Origin: Bacteroidota bacterium
Lineage (GTDB): Bacteria; Bacteroidota; Bacteroidia; Bacteroidales; Dysgonomonadaceae
Direction: 5' to 3'
DNA: 21,460 bases
Assembly: GCA_023418255.1 (NCBI GenBank)
Contig: JAEZZZ010000111.1
Location: forward strand, 1-21,460
This document shows positions 16,108-21,460 of this stretch, one piece after another. The translations under genes and the position numbers were made by a program. The stretch's first letter is position 1. Every line of letters begins with the position of its first letter. The notes below the pieces were generated by a model that was not told the origin of the DNA, made no database searches, and saw nothing but the letters and a program-made list of their open reading frames with translations.

Positions 16108-19101
16108 ATGAAAAGAAAATTAATGACGTTTTTAGCCCTGTTCTCCGCAGGAATAGGGTTTCTTATGGCTCAGACACAAGTACGAGGTACTGTGGTGGAT
16201 GAGAAAGGAGAGCCAATTATTGGCGCTAATATTCGCCTGAAAAGTAATCCGCAACAAGGAGCGGCGACGAATATCAATGGTGAATTTACGCTATCCGCGC
16301 CAGCAAACGATAAACTTGTGGTTAGCTACATCGGATTTATAACCCAAGAGGTCGCTGTTAAAAGCACACTAAACATCGTTTTAAAGGCTGACACAGAGTT
16401 GTTGGATGAGGTCGTAGTTATTGGATACGGATCTGGACGAAAAATTGCTAATGTTTCAGCATCAGTAGTAAAAGTCAGCTCAAAAGATATTCAGGAGAGA
16501 CCTGCGGCTAATCCAATGGATGCTCTACAAGGGAAAGTTGCCGGCTTACAGGTGCTTAGCTCTTCAGGTGAGCCATCCCAATTAGCGAGTATGAAGCTTC
16601 ATGGTGTTGGTTCATTAGGAAGTACAACAAGTTCTGCACCTCTTTATGTTCTTGATGGTATGCCTGTTTCACAAAGTACAATTCTTCGTTCAAATCAAAA
16701 TGATTTTGAGAGTATTCAAATATTGAAGGATGCTGCTGCTACATCTATTTATGGTGCTCGTGCTGCCAATGGAGTTGTATTTATTACTTCAAAAAAAGGG
16801 AGAGCTTCAGAAAGAGCTTCTATTACTGTAAAGGGGCAATATGGAGTGTCAAATTTGGCAAATACTCGTTATTTCTCTAACCTTATGAATACAACTGAAC
16901 TTCTTGATTTATGGGAAGAATTAGGCGTATATTCTAAAGGGAGTGTTGATAAATTCAGAAAGGATTGGGGACACATTAATACAGAGTGGTACAAATATAA
17001 TTATAAAAGGAATGCCCCTGTTTATCAGGCAGATGTCTCTGTGTCGGGTGGAAATAAAAGCACAAATTATTATATTTCTACCGGCTTGTTTAGTCAAGAT
17101 GGTTTGAGATATGCATCATATTTGGATAAATATCACCTACGTTCAAACATAAATTCTGAATTGAATAAATATATACGTGTAGGTTTAAACAACCTTATTT
17201 CGTATTCAAAAGTGTCACAAAATCCAATGGCTAGAAATGCCGGTATTGGCGGGGGATGGTCTGCATTTAACTTGCCATTCATTTCACCATACAAAGAGGA
17301 TGGAACAGAATACTATGATGAGTTAATTCCGATTCTTAACGAACCTTCACCCAAATATCATGCCGATCATCGAAAAGAAGCTAGAAATGACCTGCTGCTA
17401 AACACTATCGGTAATGTGACAATTACTCCCACAAAAGGAATGACATTAAGAAGTCAGGTTGGCTTAGAACTTCAAGACTATCGATTAGACTATTTATATA
17501 AGCCCTCTCATATGGGAGACCCAGGCAATGGTAAAAAACGCTTAGAATTCGATCGAACAATCACTTGGTCTATAAACAACACAGCTGAATATAAATTTAG
17601 CATAAACAAGGATAATAATTTTACTGCTCTGTTAGGTCATGAATATATTGATTATGATTATCATTACTTTGAGTCTTCAGCAAGAGGAATATCAGACGAC
17701 AGACTTACGTTGATTCAAAATGGAACCACAAATATTGCCACTACTGAAAGTAAATCTCAGTATGCATTCTTGTCTTATTTTGGACAACTATCGTATGATT
17801 TTCAGAAAAAATATTTTATAGATTTGGTTGTGCGTAACGATGCTTCATCAAGATTTGGAAAAAACAAACAAAGTGGTACATTCTGGTCTGCCGGGTTGCT
17901 TTGGAAAGCTAAAGAAGAAGCATTTTTAAGAGATGTTGATTGGTTAACCTCTCTTGACACGCGATTTAGTGTTGGAACTCAGGGTAATGGAAGTATCCCT
18001 TCTTACAAAGCTTATGCTTTAGTAGGTCCTGTTAGCGAATACAACGGAGAAAGAGGATGGGGGTTAACAACGCCCGGCAATGATAATTTGACGTGGGAAA
18101 GACAACGGAAGATAACTTTAGGGATCGCTGCACGTTTTTTTGACCGTTTTGGATTCAACTTGGAGCTTTATGACCGATTGACATCAGACATGTTGATGGA
18201 TGTTCCAATGCCTTTGTCTTCCGGACTTCCTATGGATGACTTTGGTTTCGCTACTACATTACAAAATGTTGGAGAGTATAGAAACAGAGGTGTTGACTTA
18301 CGATTAGACTTTGATTTCTTAAAAAGAAAAGAAGCTTATTTGGGTGGATATATAAACTTTAACTACAATAAAGATAAGGTATTATCACTGTTTCAGGACA
18401 GAGACTCTTGGATATTACCCGGATATGGCTATGGATATATTGTAGGAGAACCGGTGGTGTTCATGTATCCCATATACAAAGGAATTAACCCTGAAAATGG
18501 TTATCCTGAATGGTATTTGCCGGGAGATGACATAAAGAAAACGACAAAAGATAAAGTTACTTCTGATTTTACAGGAACTTTAGATCAGAATACCGGTATT
18601 AGACTTTATACGCCAATGGTTGGAGGTTTTGGGCTTAACGGCCAATATAAGGGCTTTTATATACAAGGGGATTTCTCTTTTGCGTGGGGTAAACACATGA
18701 TTTCAAACGATAAGTTCTTTACAGAGAATCCATTTCTGTTTAAGAGTGAAAATCAAGGTAAAAATGTTGCAAACTATTGGAAGGAACCGGGAGATAATGC
18801 TGAATTTCCAGGTCTAGATTATATTAAAAACAAAAGCGTACGATTCACGCAATTTGATAGCAAGATGATTGAAGATGCTTCGTTTTTAAGATTAAAATCG
18901 TTAACATTAGGATACAATATGCCACAACGTATTTTATCTAAACAAGAAGTTGTAAAAAATGTCAAATTCTATGTTACGAGTCGTAATTTGTGGACACTTA
19001 CAAAGTATAACGGTCCTGATCCTGAGGTCGATTCGAATTTGTCTTTAGGTGCGAATCCTAATACGACGCAGGTTTCGTTTGGTATAGATATTACGTTTTA
19101 A
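16108..19101 (+). CDS. SusC/RagA-family TonB-dependent outer-membrane transporter
   Basis: The 997-residue product has a signal peptide (cleavage likely after A21 in LMAQ). Next comes a carboxypeptidase-like regulatory domain about 23-94 (VRGTVVDEKGEPIIGANI, NGEFTL, VVSYIGF), then the SusC-type TonB-box region ELLDEVVVIGYG at 97-108. The plug domain, about 110-230, includes PMDALQGKVAGLQV, PLYVLDGMP and the GARAANGVVFITSKKG end, and is followed by the 22-strand barrel. The protein ends in FGIDITF, with the terminal Phe expected of an outer-membrane barrel. It should work with the SusD-like lipoprotein encoded 24 nt downstream, importing oligosaccharides or, as in RagAB of Porphyromonas gingivalis, peptides. 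Its DNA is more AT-rich than that of the genes upstream of the IS5 remnant. Substrate is not deducible here. Confidence 0.95.
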   Translation: MKRKLMTFLALFSAGIGFLMAQTQVRGTVVDEKGEPIIGANIRLKSNPQQGAATNINGEFTLSAPANDKLVVSYIGFITQEVAVKSTLNIVLKADTELLDEVVVIGYGSGRKIANVSASVVKVSSKDIQERPAANPMDALQGKVAGLQVLSSSGEPSQLASMKLHGVGSLGSTTSSAPLYVLDGMPVSQSTILRSNQNDFESIQILKDAAATSIYGARAANGVVFITSKKGRASERASITVKGQYGVSNLANTRYFSNLMNTTELLDLWEELGVYSKGSVDKFRKDWGHINTEWYKYNYKRNAPVYQADVSVSGGNKSTNYYISTGLFSQDGLRYASYLDKYHLRSNINSELNKYIRVGLNNLISYSKVSQNPMARNAGIGGGWSAFNLPFISPYKEDGTEYYDELIPILNEPSPKYHADHRKEARNDLLLNTIGNVTITPTKGMTLRSQVGLELQDYRLDYLYKPSHMGDPGNGKKRLEFDRTITWSINNTAEYKFSINKDNNFTALLGHEYIDYDYHYFESSARGISDDRLTLIQNGTTNIATTESKSQYAFLSYFGQLSYDFQKKYFIDLVVRNDASSRFGKNKQSGTFWSAGLLWKAKEEAFLRDVDWLTSLDTRFSVGTQGNGSIPSYKAYALVGPVSEYNGERGWGLTTPGNDNLTWERQRKITLGIAARFFDRFGFNLELYDRLTSDMLMDVPMPLSSGLPMDDFGFATTLQNVGEYRNRGVDLRLDFDFLKRKEAYLGGYINFNYNKDKVLSLFQDRDSWILPGYGYGYIVGEPVVFMYPIYKGINPENGYPEWYLPGDDIKKTTKDKVTSDFTGTLDQNTGIRLYTPMVGGFGLNGQYKGFYIQGDFSFAWGKHMISNDKFFTENPFLFKSENQGKNVANYWKEPGDNAEFPGLDYIKNKSVRFTQFDSKMIEDASFLRLKSLTLGYNMPQRILSKQEVVKNVKFYVTSRNLWTLTKYNGPDPEVDSNLSLGANPNTTQVSFGIDITF

Positions 19102-19125
19102 ATTAACCGAATAAAATATTTTATA

Positions 19126-20682
19126 ATGAAAAAAATAATAAAATATAGCACTTTTGTGCTTTTTATATTACTCACAGTTCTTTCTTGTGATTTGGAAAGA
19201 CGCCCTTTTAACTCATTGGCTTCTGACAACGCTTTAGAAACTGTAAGCGACGCTCAGAATTGGGACAATGCATTCATGGATTTTTTGAGAGGACGCAGTA
19301 GAGGTATATTCGATCATAACCTAGAAATTCAATCTGATCAATATAATGCAACTGTCACTTTTGGAAACAGACAAGGCGGTGTACATTTTTGGAAAGATTT
19401 TAACTCTTCTGATTACGATTTGAAAAATATTTTTGCAGCCTATTATAGAGGGTTAAAAAACATCAATGAGTTTATATTTAGAAGCAAACAGATTAAGCCA
19501 GATAACGATGATGACCAGAAGCTATTAAATAAATATATAGGTGATGCTTATTTTCTGCGTGCCTACTATTATTACCAGTTGGCTATGCGATATGGTCGTC
19601 CATATGATAAATCATCAGCATCAAAAGATCTTTCGGTTCCGTTAGTTTTAGTATATGATTATACGGCATTACCTCCTCGAGCGACCAATGAAGAGGTATA
19701 TAGTCAAATAAAGAAAGATTTGGACATTGCTAAAAAGAATTTAGCGCCTTATATCGGAAGTCCCGGATCAGAATATATTAATATAGATGTGTGTTATGCC
19801 TTTGAGGCTCGTTTGAATCTTTATATGGGAGATTTTCCAGCAGCATTAGAGGCTGCAGAAAAAGTAATATCTACAGGACGATATCCCTTGGTTAACGCTG
19901 CAGGTGAAAGTTTTGTTGATATGTGGCATAGAGATAAATCAACAGAAGATATTCTTACGCTTGTTGTAAAGAAACCGAAAGAGTTAGCAAATACGTTCTT
20001 TGGTCTCTATTCTACGATGATTGATAAAAACAATCCCACAAATCCTTATTTATGTTCTCCGGACTGGTTACCTACACAAACAGTTATTGACTTATTCTCT
20101 GATGAAGACTTAAGAAAAAGTGTCTATTTTGAGAAAGTTCCGATGCAATTTAATGATATTTTTGTTAACGATATATATTTAGTATCGAAGTTTAAAGGTA
20201 ATAAGGCTTTCGCAGATGTGGTTAATTCGGATATGAGTGTTTGGGGCGGTTACAGACCCACAGGTCAACATAAACCTAAAATTTTTCGTGTCGCAGAAAT
20301 GTACTTAATTGCAGCGGAAGCGGCATATAAAGTTAACGATGAAGTGACATCAAAAAAATACTTGAAAAATTTAATGGATTCTCGTAAGGCCGGTTATATT
20401 GACGTAACAGGAGATGCTCTTTATAAACAGATTAAGGAGGAGCGAAATAGAGAACTTGCTTTTGAAGGATTTCGCTTGTTTGATCTTAGAAGATATGGAG
20501 AAGGTTTAGTCAGAACGAATCCTCAAAAATCAGGAGGAAACTCTATTAGTCATTTGGTTAACCATCCTTCACCAACAAATTTTAAAATTTCAAAAGATGA
20601 TAATAAGTGGATTTGGGGCATACCCGCTGCAGAAATCAACACTAATCCTAATATAAAGGGACATCAAAACCCTGGTTGGTAA
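19126..20682 (+). CDS. SusD/RagB-family surface lipoprotein
   Basis: The 518-residue product is the lid and substrate-binding partner of the SusC-like transporter. It has a lipoprotein signal ending in the lipobox VLSC with C21, followed by DLERRP, and should be anchored to the outer membrane and face outward. The N-terminal TPR-like helical part shows AYYRGLKNINEFIF and GDAYFLRAYYYYQLAMRYG. The C-terminal SusD/RagB domain carries FRVAEMYLIAAEAAYK near 386-402 and the family signature EERNRELAFEGFRLFDLRRYG near 438-458. The length is typical. It is translated 24 nt after susC, clearly in one operon, and the operon ends at the strong hairpin at 20704-20739. No glycosidase, peptidase, anti-sigma factor or sensor gene is adjacent within the window. 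Confidence 0.95.
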   Translation: MKKIIKYSTFVLFILLTVLSCDLERRPFNSLASDNALETVSDAQNWDNAFMDFLRGRSRGIFDHNLEIQSDQYNATVTFGNRQGGVHFWKDFNSSDYDLKNIFAAYYRGLKNINEFIFRSKQIKPDNDDDQKLLNKYIGDAYFLRAYYYYQLAMRYGRPYDKSSASKDLSVPLVLVYDYTALPPRATNEEVYSQIKKDLDIAKKNLAPYIGSPGSEYINIDVCYAFEARLNLYMGDFPAALEAAEKVISTGRYPLVNAAGESFVDMWHRDKSTEDILTLVVKKPKELANTFFGLYSTMIDKNNPTNPYLCSPDWLPTQTVIDLFSDEDLRKSVYFEKVPMQFNDIFVNDIYLVSKFKGNKAFADVVNSDMSVWGGYRPTGQHKPKIFRVAEMYLIAAEAAYKVNDEVTSKKYLKNLMDSRKAGYIDVTGDALYKQIKEERNRELAFEGFRLFDLRRYGEGLVRTNPQKSGGNSISHLVNHPSPTNFKISKDDNKWIWGIPAAEINTNPNIKGHQNPGW

Positions 20683-20703
20683 AATTAGCTGGCGAATAAA
20701 TTT

Positions 20704-20739
20704 AAAAAAGAGGATGCCCACGTGGGCATCCTCTTTTTT
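20704..20739 (+). terminator. Strong rho-independent terminator of susC-susD
   Basis: A perfect 16-bp palindrome with arms at 20704-20719 and 20724-20739 and loop ACGT, core GAGGATGCCC/GGGCATCCTC, begins 22 nt after the susD-like stop and ends in six T residues. Because the left arm starts with six A residues it could also stop transcription arriving from the right. Confidence 0.92.
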
Positions 20740-20847
20740 ATGCCTCGTTCACAAAAGAATCTGTTTTTGATGAACAAAAAAATGGAGGTGGCAGGTTATA
20801 TCAATAGGAGCACCACACAAAGGGCGTGCTTTTCATGTTTTATATCG

Positions 20848-20900
20848 GGCAACCACACGCCGAAGTAGGAAGAAAGGAGGAGAAAGGGGCGGTAGTTGCC
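20848..20900 (+). repeat. Inverted repeat near the left end of the IS1595-type element
   Basis: GGCAACCACACGCC (20848-20861) is nearly the reverse complement of GGCGGTAGTTGCC (20888-20900), separated by 26 purine-rich bases. The right arm is a plausible terminal repeat of the IS1595-type element; the left arm could be a relic of an opposite IS end or one side of a stem-loop. The rest of 20741-20976 shows no gene. Confidence 0.35.
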
Positions 20901-21460
20901 AAACAAATTAAAAATGAATACTCAATATTTTGCCTAAAAAGTATTATAATTTGTGTAATAGAAATATTATAGCACTATGAAGCTATTAAATTTTGTGTCA
21001 CAATTTCCGGACGAGGAGAGTTGCAAATCCAAGTGGAAAGAGTATCGTGATAAGCAGGGCGTTGTTTGTCCTAAATGTAATCATACAGAGCATTATTGGA
21101 AATCAGACAAAGAATGCTATGAGTGCAAGCATTGCAAATATCGTCAAAGTTTACGCAGTAATACCGTTATGCACGGTAGCCAATTGCCATTCCGGTATTG
21201 GTTTGTAGCTATTCATCTGCTTACATCAACCAAGAAAAGCTTTTCTGCCTCAGAATTGCAAAGACAATTGGGGCACTCCACCTACAATCCCATTTGGGCA
21301 ATGCTGCACAAATTACGTTTGGTCATGGGGAAACGTGATGCCGAATACTCGCTTAAAGAGGTTGTTGAGATAGACGATGGGTTCTTTTCCACCGAAATAC
21401 CCGAAGACCAAAAAGACCAGCCGTTAAAACGAGGTCGCGGCAGCCAAAAGAAGACAAAAG
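20888..21460 (+). mobile_element. IS1595-type insertion sequence, 5' part
   Basis: An IS1595-family transposase gene begins at 20977 and runs off the window. The left boundary is placed at GGCGGTAGTTGCC (20888) only because it looks like a terminal repeat; the right end, which would prove it, lies outside the window. The part visible is undamaged, unlike the two other insertion elements here. Confidence 0.55.
20977..21460 (+). CDS. IS1595-family transposase, N-terminal part (cut by window end)
   Basis: The 161 visible codons stay open to the last base. The N-terminus has an N-F-x-x-x-F-P-D-E-x-x-C segment (residues 5-16). A zinc ribbon follows, with C31 and C34 (CPKC) and C50 and C53 (CKHC), then YRQSLRSNTVM, the LPFRYWFVAIHLLTSTKKSFSA helix region and LGHSTYNPIWAMLHKLR. 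D133 in VVEIDDGFF is the likely first acidic residue of the DDE catalytic triad, followed by KRGRGSQKK. These features match ISXO2/IS1595-type transposases common in Bacteroidetes. The later Asp and Glu/Asn positions lie beyond the window. The ATG at 20977 is the first in-frame start, and the upstream sequence ATTATAATTTGTG contains a near-match promoter box. Confidence 0.88.
   Translation, partial: MKLLNFVSQFPDEESCKSKWKEYRDKQGVVCPKCNHTEHYWKSDKECYECKHCKYRQSLRSNTVMHGSQLPFRYWFVAIHLLTSTKKSFSASELQRQLGHSTYNPIWAMLHKLRLVMGKRDAEYSLKEVVEIDDGFFSTEIPEDQKDQPLKRGRGSQKKTK

Noticed and set aside
1..21460. Search by eye for tRNA, rRNA, CRISPR repeats, restriction or other defence genes
   Set aside because: None was found; the accessory DNA is accounted for by insertion sequences and the susC-susD pair.

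Overview
The window reads as chromosomal DNA from a member of the Bacteroidota, most likely order Bacteroidales. Supporting signs are a SusC/SusD (RagA/RagB) pair, the Bacteroidetes families DUF4301 and DUF2851, insertion sequences of types common in this phylum, and several promoters of the Bacteroidetes form (TTTG or TTG, 18-20 nt, TAnnTTTG). The genus cannot be fixed from the sequence; a Porphyromonas/Dysgonomonas-type relative is a guess. No rRNA, tRNA or CRISPR array was seen.

Layout. (1) 1-2960: two convergent genes of uncharacterised families, DUF4301 (+) and DUF2851 (-), with stop codons 6 nt apart. DUF4301 carries motifs that resemble a nucleotide-sugar pyrophosphorylase. (2) 3105-4020: a decayed IS4-type element whose transposase has an internal deletion, stops and frameshifts. 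(3) 4123-5717: a short CYTH/triphosphate-tunnel protein (+) convergent with a branched-chain aminotransferase (ilvE, -), separated by a hairpin terminator. (4) 5827-10224: DNA primase (dnaG), then a NatA/NatB-like ABC exporter whose two genes overlap by 4 nt. (5) 10276-14394: a secreted GH29 alpha-L-fucosidase with its own promoter, an ArsC/Spx-like thioredoxin-fold protein, a DusB tRNA-dihydrouridine synthase and a small lipoprotein, ending at a hairpin terminator. (6) 14398-15700: non-coding or decayed DNA with a broken IS5-type transposase. (7) 15749-20739: a near-consensus promoter, a leader of about 320 nt, then the susC-susD pair and a strong terminator. (8) 20741-21460: a non-coding stretch and the 5' part of an IS1595-type transposase cut off by the window end.

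Most of the window is ordinary housekeeping or envelope-metabolism DNA. The accessory part is the susC-susD outer-membrane uptake unit. It is flanked by a dead IS5-type element and an apparently intact IS1595-type element start, and it is visibly more AT-rich than the fucosidase and dusB genes upstream. It has no enzyme or regulator next to it inside the window, so its substrate (peptide or glycan) cannot be assigned. I found no convincing wholly new multi-gene system. The most useful leads are the DUF4301 fold inference, the cysteine cluster at the end of DUF2851, and the long susC leader that starts right beside an IS remnant.
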